Below are positions 8,063 to 18,100 of a stretch of 64,000 nucleotides of DNA, one piece after another. Below the pieces are notes generated by a model, which was not told the origin of the DNA, ran no database searches, and saw only the letters and a program-made list of their open reading frames with translations. The stretch spans positions 37,285 through 101,284 of the forward strand of contig JBEIEP010000005.1 in NCBI GenBank assembly GCA_040382935.1, given 5' to 3'. Position numbers and translations under genes: made by a program. Source of the stretch: JALQUL01 sp040382935. Its GTDB lineage: Bacteria; Pseudomonadota; Gammaproteobacteria; Burkholderiales; Burkholderiaceae_C. Each line of letters begins with the position of its first letter. The first letter of the stretch is position 1.

Positions 8063-9142
8063 TTACCCCTTGGTCTTAATCGCCAGTGCCGCCTGTTTCA
8101 CCAAGTCGGGCCCTTTGTAAATCAACCCGGTGTAGATTTGCACCAGGTTGGCCCCGGCGTCGATTTTGGAGACGGCATCGGCCGCTGACATGACGCCACC
8201 CACGCCAATGATGGGAAAAGCCGGACCAAGCAAAGCGCGCAAGCGAGCGATCACACGATTGCTGGCCTCTAGCACCGGTTGGCCGCTCAAGCCACCGGCT
8301 TCCTCACTGTGGGGCAGGCCTTTGACGGCATCCCGACTCAATGTGGTGTTGGTGGCAATCACCCCCCAAGCGTTGTTGACCCGCCCTCTCGCATCCAGGC
8401 CGTAGTGCTTCAAGGTATTGGCAATCACCTCAATCTGTTCATCGTCTAAATCTGGGGCAATTTTCAGAAAAATCGGGCGCTTTTTGCCGTGGGTTTGTGC
8501 CAGCGCCAAGCGCCGCTCTGACAAAGCCCCCAACAAAGCGTCCAAGGCTTTGTCTGATTGCAAAGAACGTAGGTTTTTGGTGTTGGGGCTGGAGATATTA
8601 ACGGTGATGTAGTCGGCGTGGGGGTAGACCCCATCCAGGCAAATCAGGTAGTCATCAATGGCGTTTTCTATGGGTGTGGCGGCGTTTTTGCCAATGTTTA
8701 AACCCAGCACCATGGGGGGCTTTTCTGGGCGGCTGGCGTAACGGGCTTTTTGCACGTTGCGAATAAACGCGTCTAGGCCGTGGTTGTTAAAGCCCATACG
8801 GTTAATCAGTGCCTGGGCCTTGGGCAGGCGGAACATGCGTGGTTTGGGGTTGCCGCTTTGGGCCAACGGGGTAACCGTGCCCACCTCCACAAAACCAAAA
8901 CCCATAGCGGCCAGCGCGTCTATGCACTCGGCGTTTTTGTCCAAACCAGCGGCCAGTCCTACTCGATTGGGAAAGCTTAAGCCTGCCAGCGTGACGGGGT
9001 CTTCGACTCGGCTCGTACAATAGGCCCACTGCAGGGGTGTGTTACCCGTTAGGCCCAAACCTTTTATGGTGAGTTCGTGTGCGGTTTCGGCGTCTAGGCC
9101 GAATAAAAAAGGACGGGTCAGGGCGTAAGGGATCAAGGACAT
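8063..9142 (-). CDS. pyrD: Dihydroorotate dehydrogenase (quinone), class 2
   Basis: Membrane-associated flavoenzyme of pyrimidine synthesis that oxidises dihydroorotate with ubiquinone. The N-terminal helix that characterises class 2 is present (SLIPYALTRPFLFGLDAE), followed by NRVGLAAGLDKN, the FMN-contacting GFGFVEVGTVTP, NRMGFNNHG, NISSPNTKNLR with the catalytic Ser region, LKIAPDLDD, GGLSG and the C-terminal GVGGVMSAADA and VQIYTGLIYKGP motifs. I start at ATG 9142 (359 residues); an upstream in-frame start at 9184 is less likely. It is divergent from rpiA with a gap of about 110 bases that must hold both promoters. Confidence 0.95.
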   Translation of the reverse strand: MSLIPYALTRPFLFGLDAETAHELTIKGLGLTGNTPLQWAYCTSRVEDPVTLAGLSFPNRVGLAAGLDKNAECIDALAAMGFGFVEVGTVTPLAQSGNPKPRMFRLPKAQALINRMGFNNHGLDAFIRNVQKARYASRPEKPPMVLGLNIGKNAATPIENAIDDYLICLDGVYPHADYITVNISSPNTKNLRSLQSDKALDALLGALSERRLALAQTHGKKRPIFLKIAPDLDDEQIEVIANTLKHYGLDARGRVNNAWGVIATNTTLSRDAVKGLPHSEEAGGLSGQPVLEASNRVIARLRALLGPAFPIIGVGGVMSAADAVSKIDAGANLVQIYTGLIYKGPDLVKQAALAIKTKG

Positions 9143-9253
9143 AAGGGTCTTGTGCAGTGGGGTGTAAGGTATTTTCTCAGACAATTGAGGCCTGTGATCG
9201 TCAGACGGGTAGCTAACCCTTGGCAGTCAGGCACTATTGAAAGTCCATCTAAC

Positions 9254-9931
9254 ATGACGCAAGACGAACTCAAAACCCTGGTCGGCCAAGCCGCTCTGCA
9301 ATTTGTGCCCAGCGGCGAAATCATTGGCGTGGGCACCGGCTCTACCGTGAACAAATTTATTGATGCCTTGGCCACCGTTAAACACACGATACGCGGGGCG
9401 GTATCCAGTTCAGTGGCCAGCACCGAGCGCCTAGTGGCCGCGGGCATACCCGTTTTTGACTTGGCTGATGTGCCCGAAATGGCGGTTTACATTGACGGGG
9501 CCGACGAGATCACGCACAGTGGGTATATGGTGAAGGGTGGGGGCGCGGCGCTCACCCGAGAAAAGATTGTGGCGGCGCAAGCGCGGCAGTTTGTTTGCAT
9601 TGTGGACGACAGCAAGTGGGTGGCCCAGTTAGGGCGCTTCCCACTGCCGGTTGAGGTGATCCCCATGGCGGCCCCGCACATGGTTCGGCAGTTTGCCAAC
9701 ATGGGTGGTCAGGCCAAGGTGCGTATCGATGCACGCACAGGGCAGGTTCTGGTAACGGACAACGGCCAGCACATTGTGGATGTCACCGGTTTGCAGATTG
9801 CCGACCCACTGGCCTTTGAGATGAGCGTAAACCAGTGGCCCGGTGTGGTCACGGTGGGGGTGTTTGCCGTGCAACGTGCCCATGTTTGCCTGATGGGTGG
9901 TGCGGGTGGCGTTAAGGTGATGCGTTTTTGA
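9254..9931 (+). CDS. rpiA: Ribose-5-phosphate isomerase A
   Basis: Interconverts ribose 5-phosphate and ribulose 5-phosphate in the non-oxidative pentose phosphate pathway. The 225-residue protein shows GVGTGSTVNKFID (phosphate loop), the active-site YIDGADEI, and KGGGAALTREKIVA with the catalytic Glu/Lys region, plus the C-terminal GAGGVKVM. Length fits the family (219 in E. coli). The ATG at 9254 begins MTQDELK as in homologues; the frame is open further upstream but without support. The aminotransferase gene follows after 26 bases. Confidence 0.95.
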   Translation: MTQDELKTLVGQAALQFVPSGEIIGVGTGSTVNKFIDALATVKHTIRGAVSSSVASTERLVAAGIPVFDLADVPEMAVYIDGADEITHSGYMVKGGGAALTREKIVAAQARQFVCIVDDSKWVAQLGRFPLPVEVIPMAAPHMVRQFANMGGQAKVRIDARTGQVLVTDNGQHIVDVTGLQIADPLAFEMSVNQWPGVVTVGVFAVQRAHVCLMGGAGGVKVMRF

Positions 9932-9957
9932 GCTTGTTAAATTACTAAGGAATTGCT

Positions 9958-11091
9958 ATGCCCGGTTTGTTATCACAGGTCGATCCTGACGGTTTGTTGG
10001 AGTTCTCGGTGGTGTACACCGACCGGGCACTCAACCATATGTCCAAGCGCTTCCAAGGGGTGGCGGCCGATATTTCGGCCATGCTCAAAGAGGTTTACAA
10101 CGGGCATTCCAGCATTTTGGTGCCCGGCAGCGGCACCTTTGGCATGGAGGCCGTAGCACGGCAATTTGCCACTGGCAAAAAAGCCTTGGTGATTCGCAAT
10201 GGCTGGTTTAGCTACCGTTGGACCCAAATTTTTGACATGGGCGGCATCCCTTCGCAGACCACGGTGTGTAAGGCTAGGCGAGTGGGTGATGGGCCAGACG
10301 CACCCTTTGCCCCGGCCCCGATTGCAGAGGTAGTGGCCGCTATTGCTGCCGAAAAACCTGCCGTGGTCTTTGCCCCCCACGTAGAGACGGCAGCGGGCAT
10401 GATCTTGCCCGACGATTACCTCAAAGGGGTGGCCGATGCGGTGCATGCGGTGGGTGGATTGTTTGTGCTCGATTGCATCGCCTCTGGCACGATCTGGGTG
10501 GACATGAAGGCCACTGGCGTAGACGTGCTGATTTCTGCCCCGCAAAAAGGCTGGAGCGGTTCGCCCTGCTGCGCCATGGTGGTGCTGAGCGAACGCGCCC
10601 GCCAAGCCATTGATCACACCACCAGCACCAGCTTTGCCTGCGACCTGCGCAAGTGGCTGCAAATCATGGAAGCTTTTGAAGCGGGCAACCACGCCTATCA
10701 CACCACCATGCCCACCGATGCGCTCACACGCCTGCGCGAGGTCATGCTGGAGACCAAAGCGCGAGGCTTTGACACGGTTAAAGCCCAGCAATGGGAGTTG
10801 GGCCAGAAGGTACGAGCCTTGTTTGAAAGCCGTGGCATTGCCAGTGTGGCCGCACCCGGTTTTCAGGCCCCTGGCGTGGTGGTGAGCTACACCCAGGACC
10901 CAGACATCAAATCGGGCAAAAAGTTTTTGGCCCAAGGCCTTCAAACGGCCGCGGGTGTGCCGCTGCAATGCGATGAAGGCGATGCCTTTAGCACCTTTAG
11001 GGTGGGGTTGTTTGGCCTAGAAAAACTGGCCAATGTTGATCGCACCGTGGGGCATTTGGAAGCAGCACTGGATGCTATAGCGTTGCACTAG
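9958..11091 (+). CDS. Class V aminotransferase (alanine-glyoxylate/serine-glyoxylate type)
   Basis: A PLP-dependent fold type I aminotransferase of 377 residues. The Schiff-base lysine is Lys197 in LISAPQKGWSG, preceded by the PLP-binding Asp in GLFVLDCIASG; the N-terminal VPGSGTFGMEAVARQF and RNGWFSYRW are typical of the alanine/serine-glyoxylate aminotransferase group. Known members transfer amino groups to glyoxylate or pyruvate; the exact substrate here cannot be read from sequence. It lies 26 bases after rpiA and could share its transcript. A hairpin at 11101-11129 follows. Confidence is high for the family and moderate for the subgroup. Confidence 0.85.
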   Translation: MPGLLSQVDPDGLLEFSVVYTDRALNHMSKRFQGVAADISAMLKEVYNGHSSILVPGSGTFGMEAVARQFATGKKALVIRNGWFSYRWTQIFDMGGIPSQTTVCKARRVGDGPDAPFAPAPIAEVVAAIAAEKPAVVFAPHVETAAGMILPDDYLKGVADAVHAVGGLFVLDCIASGTIWVDMKATGVDVLISAPQKGWSGSPCCAMVVLSERARQAIDHTTSTSFACDLRKWLQIMEAFEAGNHAYHTTMPTDALTRLREVMLETKARGFDTVKAQQWELGQKVRALFESRGIASVAAPGFQAPGVVVSYTQDPDIKSGKKFLAQGLQTAAGVPLQCDEGDAFSTFRVGLFGLEKLANVDRTVGHLEAALDAIALH

Positions 11092-11100
11092 CTGCAACTC

Positions 11101-11129
11101 TACCCCGTTCCTTTTTGAAAAATGGGGTA
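11101..11129 (+). terminator. Hairpin downstream of the aminotransferase gene
   Basis: TACCCCGTT pairs with AATGGGGTA (one G-T pair) ten bases after the aminotransferase stop. There is no strong T tract after the stem, so it is only a candidate terminator or 3' stabiliser. Confidence 0.4.
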
Positions 11130-11504
11130 TTCATGAAAATGGTTACCCCCCCAGCCAAAGTCTGCAAGTAGGGTGGTCCAGCAGTCACACACTAAGTTCT
11201 TAAACAAAGTGCGAGTGACCGACTTTGCCAGAATCCCCACACTTGGCTGAATTCCAAAACTCTAAGCGTTGAGGGCGATCATCACGCCTCAGCCTGTCGT
11301 CCTCGCTTGTCTTGAATCATGCATTAGTCCAGCTGCCGCTGCACTTACTCGCACACCCAATCCAATCCTCCGTGTAAAGCAGATTTCCGCTGAACCTGCC
11401 ACGGCCTTACTGCGCCGCAGGACAACACAAATTGATGGGCAGTGGGTATCAAATAGATAACCAATACAAGTATTTTGAGGGGTAAAACAGAAGAAAATTA
11501 GGGT

Positions 11505-11530
11505 AAAACCTATAATTAATTATAGGTTTT
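11505..11530. promoter_or_regulatory. Perfect 26-bp AT-rich palindrome
   Basis: The sequence is its own reverse complement across 26 bases: arms AAAACCTATAATT and AATTATAGGTTTT. On the plus strand the T run continues to six, so it could act as an intrinsic terminator for anything transcribed from upstream; being symmetric, it could equally be a dimeric regulator's operator. It sits about 575 bases before the giant RTX gene. Confidence 0.5.
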
Positions 11531-12062
11531 TTGAGCTAACATGATCACGTTTCAGTCTAAACAAGGTGACGGAATGCCATGGTCGAACGAATCACGCCAC
11601 ACTGGCCGCAACAAGTTTGCGCCAAACATCAGTGGCACCGCAGCAATCAGATGTGGTTGGTATGCAAGGCTGCGTACCAACACAGATACAGAGCCGGCTG
11701 GCAACAGAGACTTTATCGCAAACCGGCTGAGCCCGGCAAATCAAGAGCTGCATAAGCTTGGGCAGAGGACTGTTCAGCTGCGGCTCAAGGAAGACGGCAA
11801 CAAGTGCCGAACCGATCGCACCCAGACCAAATGCAGCCAGCTTACAGGGCAAATTGCCGCTAACTCAACGCGATGTGCATCGCCTACACATTCCACAAAC
11901 CGAGTGCAAACAACATTGCTCGCCACCGCGTCAAGAAGTGGAGCCGCTAGGGAACCTATTCAAAGCTCCCCTTGCAGAACGGGCCACGTGAATGGAGACA
12001 TCACAAGAGGATTTTTGCACAGGGTTATTAAGCAAAAATGCAGTTCAAATTAGCATGAAATA

Positions 12063-12090
12063 TAGTAAATAGTAAATAGTAAATAGTAAA
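12063..12090 (+). repeat. Tandem 7-bp repeat, four copies of TAGTAAA
   Basis: Four exact copies of TAGTAAA are followed by a partial fifth (TAGAAA), ending 14 bases before the start codon of the giant RTX gene. Repeats in this position can change length by strand slippage and alter promoter or ribosome-binding spacing, as is known for some surface proteins; whether that occurs here is inference. Confidence 0.85.
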
Positions 12091-12104
12091 TAGAAAGATC
12101 TATC

Positions 12105-15100
12105 ATGTCAAACGAAAATACAAGTTTCAATCCCACGCATACAGCTACCGCCGCTGTAGCGCTAGAGTTTGCATCACAAACAGCTGCAAATTATGCAAAA
12201 GATGAAGCCAACAAAAAAGCACTATTGCGATCAAATTTAGATGATTCATATGTTGGTGCTCCTGCCCCATCATCCGGTAAGAATGATTTCCCAAATACAA
12301 GTGAAACTATTTCAACAGAAGTCGAAACAATCCTAGAGAAATATGGCCTGAATGACTTAGATTTGTATATTTATTGGCCGCAGGCATACAATATAAATTT
12401 TGCTAATTACACAGCAATGGATCGTTATTACAACGTATTTGTACGCTATTTAACGTGGAAAGTGGATAAAAGTGATGATGCGATTACAAATAGAGTAAAT
12501 ATTATTTCATCAATAGTAGCTAAAGAATATGGTATTTCAAAGGTTGATATAAACCGCAAGGCGGGTACTCATGACTATATTTTAAGTGATTCAATCAGCC
12601 CACAAAATAGCAATTTAAATCGCCCTGCACTGACTAGTGATTCAAGTGACATTGACGCTACCGCAACTACCACACCGATTCGAACTGGACTGAGTTCAAA
12701 TTCAGGAGACGATGGTAGTCATATAACTAGATCGAATCCAAGAGCCACAGCAAATCCATTGCATATGGGGCGAGAGGCGCGTTCTTCCGTCGGGTATTCT
12801 GTTAGCGAATATAATGAGACAAGTTTTAACTCAGCCGCAGCACCCGGGCAATCACACGACGCAGAAGATGATTATATTTTGGCCCGATCAATCACTGACG
12901 AAGAACTTGGTTACATTTCGATCGGACCACGAAATCAAGTAAGTGACGGAAATGCTGATTTTACATCGGCCAGCACAGTCCCACGACCAGCCACAGTTAG
13001 CAACCCGGAAAACGCAAGCACAGCTGCCCCAATTACAAGCGGAGGTAGCGCAGCGACACGCACTGCCACTGTAATAACTCAAGCAGAACTTAACAATATA
13101 AATGCAGCTAGACAAACGCTTCAGGTAAGGTCCTTAAAAGCAGAAGCACAACAAGCTCTGATGGTGCAAGGGTTTTGGATGCATACAGCATTCATCGGAT
13201 TTGGGCAGTCACTGAGTTCAAGTCAATTTAACAGCCAGTCAGAATTATCCACTGCATTGTCTGTAATAAATGTGTTAAGGCAGGCGGCAAATATATTTAT
13301 CGAAACGAATCTACAACACTCGAATAGAGTGAGATATAGCAAAAGTGCGATGAAATATATAAACACAATAGATCCGAGTACTGCTGAAACAGCAAAATAC
13401 CAAACTAAAGAATATAATCGCGCAAAATCAGGCTATAAAACGTTTTTAATGATATCTTTGAATGTTGCGATACTTGTTGTCACGACGACAATAAGTATTG
13501 TAAAAGGAATAGTTGAAAACCAAACAAAATACCAGCATGCAGCAAATGCAATGAATTTTGCTTCAGCAATTGCAAGTCTTGCAACAAATTTGTATAAAGC
13601 ACAAGCGCAAGTATATACGGTAATGACCACTGTGGGAAATCCTAAAAAGCTTACGGATGCTGTGGAAATAACGGCAGCGCAAAAAAATGCAAGAAGATTC
13701 AACAAATTAGGAACAATATTTGGAGTAATAAATTCATTATTCTCAGTAGCAGCTTTGGCTCCAATAGTTGCAGATTCATCAAAAAGTGATCGGGTAAGAA
13801 TCGCTGCAGGTGTCGAAATGGGATTAAATATTATTGGAGGAGTAATACAAATAATAGCGCAATTTCAGTTACTTAAACTAGTAGCAGCCGGCGTAACAAC
13901 TGGAGTACGATTTGTAGCAGCCGCAGCTGGCGCAGTAGTCTCTGGATTAATGATGGCTATAAGTCCAGTACAGTTTGCCGCATTAGAAGATCAGGCTGAT
14001 ATGGTGAGTGATCTAGATGATGCAGCAACAGCATCAGGTGTAGTAGGTGATCGACAGTTAGTATCATTATATCAAACCAAGCTAAAATTAGATAAGGCAT
14101 CATTGTACTCAAATGTAGCAGTATCAGCCCTTGCCGCGGTTGTTGGCGTTATGATGCTAGTGGGCGGTGCATCAGCCGGTGCTACATTTGGCTTCGGACT
14201 AATTATTGCCGGAATCGGCCTTGCTATAATGGTAATTGTTTCGTTTATGCAACGAGCAGAGGTTGATAAGCACAGACAAGATATTCTTGCCCATATAGGA
14301 GGAGTAATAGGTTTTGCTAATGATGGAATAATAGGTTCATTAGATACAACTCTTGCTGGCGATGATGTTAAGTCAGGTTTAACGTCTATGGCTAAATTGA
14401 AAGGGACGGGAAAAACATATTTAATAACGACGACTACCTTGCCGCAAACAACGCTAACGTCTTTAATGGAGACCCAATTGGGTCAATATGCTCCGACAGT
14501 CGCTGTGCATATACACACAGTAGATAAGGCTAGTGCGACCGCAGAGGGTGTGGCAGGGAATCGTATGAGTATAAATAATACGACAGGTGTTATATATATG
14601 CCTGAACGAACTATTGAAGGCTCAGATGATAGTGGAGATTATATTACATTCTTGAGTGCATTACCTTCGCCAGGTAAAGAAGACAAATGGCTATACGAAT
14701 CTGCAGCTGATACATTTGGAAGTGGAATTACATATGGAATGCATAGCAAAACCACGACTTATTTAGAGCTTCGCAGGACTGAAATTCTAAATTCCGACAA
14801 AACACAAATTATTGGCTATAACGATAGTTGGAACATTCATGCTGCAAAAGTAAACACCACGCTTGATATGGGTAATCTTGCGGTAATAGCCTTAAAACAC
14901 CAAAGAGACTCAGTTACATCTAGTGATTATGATGATGTAGAGGTAGTTATAGGATATTCATTTCATGGAAATACCGGGGACGATATATTATACGCGGATA
15001 ATGCCCAATTCTCTTTTAATGGAGGACTTGGAAATGATGTAGTTTCGTATACAAATAATACTATGAACTTTGATATTAGGTTAAGCGATGATGAAAACAT

Positions 15101-18100
15101 CGCAACAACCGTGGTTAGAACCTTTGCCGAAGACCACAAGGCAGTGGTTGAAAGAATCAAAAAAGCCGAAAATGCAAACCATGGATTGTATTACCGAACA
15201 TTTGAGGAACTTACGATAGGTGGGTGGCAAGTAACTGATAGTTTTATTAATGTAGAAAAAGTTGTAGGGTCCGCTGGTGCGAACACTATTACCGGCAATT
15301 CAAAATCAAATTTATTGAGTGGTGACAAAGGGGCTGATTTTGTGTACGGTATGGACGGCGATGATGTCTTGTACTCTGTTGATGTAGGCTGGGGTGCGAA
15401 TCCGCACTATGCAGTTTTAGATGGCGGAAATGGTATCGATACCTTGGCATTTGAGCACGATTGGGGTGGACCGGATAAAGCGGGTGTTCATGTTGATATG
15501 CATACCGGTATGTATGGATTTCCACTAAAATACGTAGATGGTGTTTTTGCTGGGTACTATTACGATCCCGTTAGAGTAACAGAAGACTTGGGTTATCAGC
15601 CAGAAAAAATAAGTACCTATACGAATTGGAACTTAAGACAAATTAATAATATCGAAGACGTTGTAGGAACCAACTACGATGATATTATTTATGGCGACGA
15701 TAATAATAATAGTTTAACAGGTGGCGATGGTAATGATTCATTACACGGGCGCGGAGGCGATGATACACTAGATCCGGGATTCAATAATGAATATGCTAAT
15801 GGCGGCGCTGGTGATGACAAATTTATTGTCAGAACAATAGCAAATACATGGTGGGATGGCGGCACTGGACGTGATCATATCGATTTATCGAAAATCGATG
15901 ACGTAAGTGTCAGTGTTGAGGTCGGGGTGAACAAGACAAAAAAGAATTTGTTAGTCAATACGCTTGAATATGTTAAGGCAATTGCTCCACTTCAAAGTGA
16001 TCAGTTTAGCTATAGAACAGAGCAAGATCAGAAGCAATTTGGCGTTAAAGTTGATCTTAATAAAGACGAATATCAAATACACTTCAATCATGGATCTGAT
16101 AGAAATTTATACCAAAAAAAGCTTGTTGATCTGTTCGGTGCGTTAACCCTATGGAACATTGAATCGGTACGTGGAACAAAATGGGATGATTTGTTCATTG
16201 GCACACCAAACGAAGATAGATCGTTTGGTTTTGATGGCAATGATACTATGTACGGAGGTGAAGGTGATGATGTTCTTTCCGGAGAGTCTGGAAATGATGT
16301 ATTGTTCGGAAATGAAGGAACTGACACCATATTAGGTGGAGAGGGTAATGACATAATATACAGTGGCGAAGGTGCCGATATTATTCAACAAGACGCCAAT
16401 TGGGATTATGATTTGATATATGGAGATAGTGGTGATATTGTTAGCTATAGTCAAGCTTTTGATTTTGAAGTGTATGACGACGAAAAACGCAATCATTCAA
16501 TAACTGGCTATCAACCTAATGGTTCAGGGTCTGGCTCGATATTGACGCTTGGTATACTTGGAGTTATCGCAAATCTTGAAGAACAAAAAGTTAATAAATT
16601 TTATGACTTTGAAGAATTTGCCGTAGGCGGTGCAAATGAGCAAAAGCCGTATTCGCTGGGGATGGATTATTTATTTGGGATTGATAACTTACAGGGAAGT
16701 ACACTTAGCGATGTATTGATTGGGAATTCCAATAGTAATATTCTTTATGGTGAGGGGGGCGACGATAAAATTGAGGGAGAGGCCGGGAATGATGGTATTT
16801 ACGGCGGTGCTGGTTCTGACAGTCTGTACGGTGGTCTTGGCAATGATACGTTCTTTCGAAGTCTTGATGGAGATTTTGATTTTATTGTAGGTGGAGATGG
16901 AGAAGATATAGTTAACTATTCCGTTCTTACTTCTAAAATAGATTCTGAAAGTATTTATGTGAAGGATTTACCGCTTAATGTGAGTGATTTTAAAGGCATT
17001 GCACTTAATTTATTGGATTCTGATTTTATAGAATCTTACTCATATGCAGATTTAGATACGTTGAGGGTGAATGGTATTTTTTCAAAATTGGATGAAAAAA
17101 CTATTTATAATCTTATTCAAGCGACAGACATAATTTCTGCCGGATATACTTCCTTGGGGGGGACTTTAACAGATGATTATGGGCGGATTCATTTATTAAA
17201 TGTCAGTTATGACACTATCCATCAAGTGGAAAATGTGATGGGCACAGGCTTGAATGATTTTATAGAGGGTGATGCCTATAATAATAAATTTCTCGGAGAG
17301 GCCGGTTCTGACGTGCTCATTGGTAATGCGGGAAAAGACATTCTAGACGGCGGGGGAGGAGATGATTTTTTATTGGGTGGTGTTGGTGATGACGGACTTT
17401 GGGGAGGTCTCGGAGATGACATATTGAGTGGCGGTGACGGGGATGATGTGTTGTCTGGTGATGAGGGCACCAACCGACTGTACGGTGGTGACGGCAACGA
17501 TTACATGTACGCCACACTAAGGAAAATAGGTGATGTAGATTCAGGATTGATGAATGAGTTTTTTGACGGAGGGAGTGGGAGTGATATTGTTGAGTTTTTG
17601 ATGGAAACGGATAGTAGTGTTAATGTTGATTTGAGGTTGGGAAAGCAATCTATTTCTGTCAGGCATGCGCTTGAACTTATTTCAGTTGAAGGAATTGTTG
17701 GTACAGATTTTTCTGATACGCTTACTGGTAATGATTTTGATAATACGCTTAAGGGTGAAGCAGGAGATGACATTCTTATAGGTAATGCAGGCAATGATGC
17801 CTTAACTGATGGATTGGGCGTAGATATTATAAATGCTGGTGAAGGTAATGATGATGTTTTCATCACCACAGAACTAACACCCTTACACAACTCATTGGCT
17901 GATCAAGCCGATGGCGGTGACGGATTCGATACCTTACATTTTACTGATGATCAGCCACAGTTGAAAGGTAAATTTGTCTTAATCCAATTGAATAATTATA
18001 AAGGGGATTATGATACACCAGAATTTGATGTTTCAGTATTTGCAGTTGATGGTACGCTTATTAAAGACTTTACCATCGCCGTATTGCATCAAAAACTTCA

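Larger units (their letters stand above)
11130..12104. other. Gene-poor region upstream of the giant RTX gene
   Basis: About 1 kb without a gene I can support. The longest open frames (about 170 codons on plus around 11541-12053 and 86 codons on minus around 11592-11852) encode compositions I do not recognise and show no convincing ribosome binding site. GGGTAAAAC occurs twice around 11480-11510, a perfect palindrome follows at 11505-11530, and 7-bp tandem repeats lie just before the RTX start. The region may be regulatory leader plus decayed sequence. Confidence 0.5.

Noticed and set aside
11541..12053. A 170-codon plus-strand open frame before the giant RTX gene
   Set aside because: No recognisable motif, no good ribosome binding site, and composition without codon bias; a minus-strand frame of similar quality lies opposite. 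Not supported as a gene.
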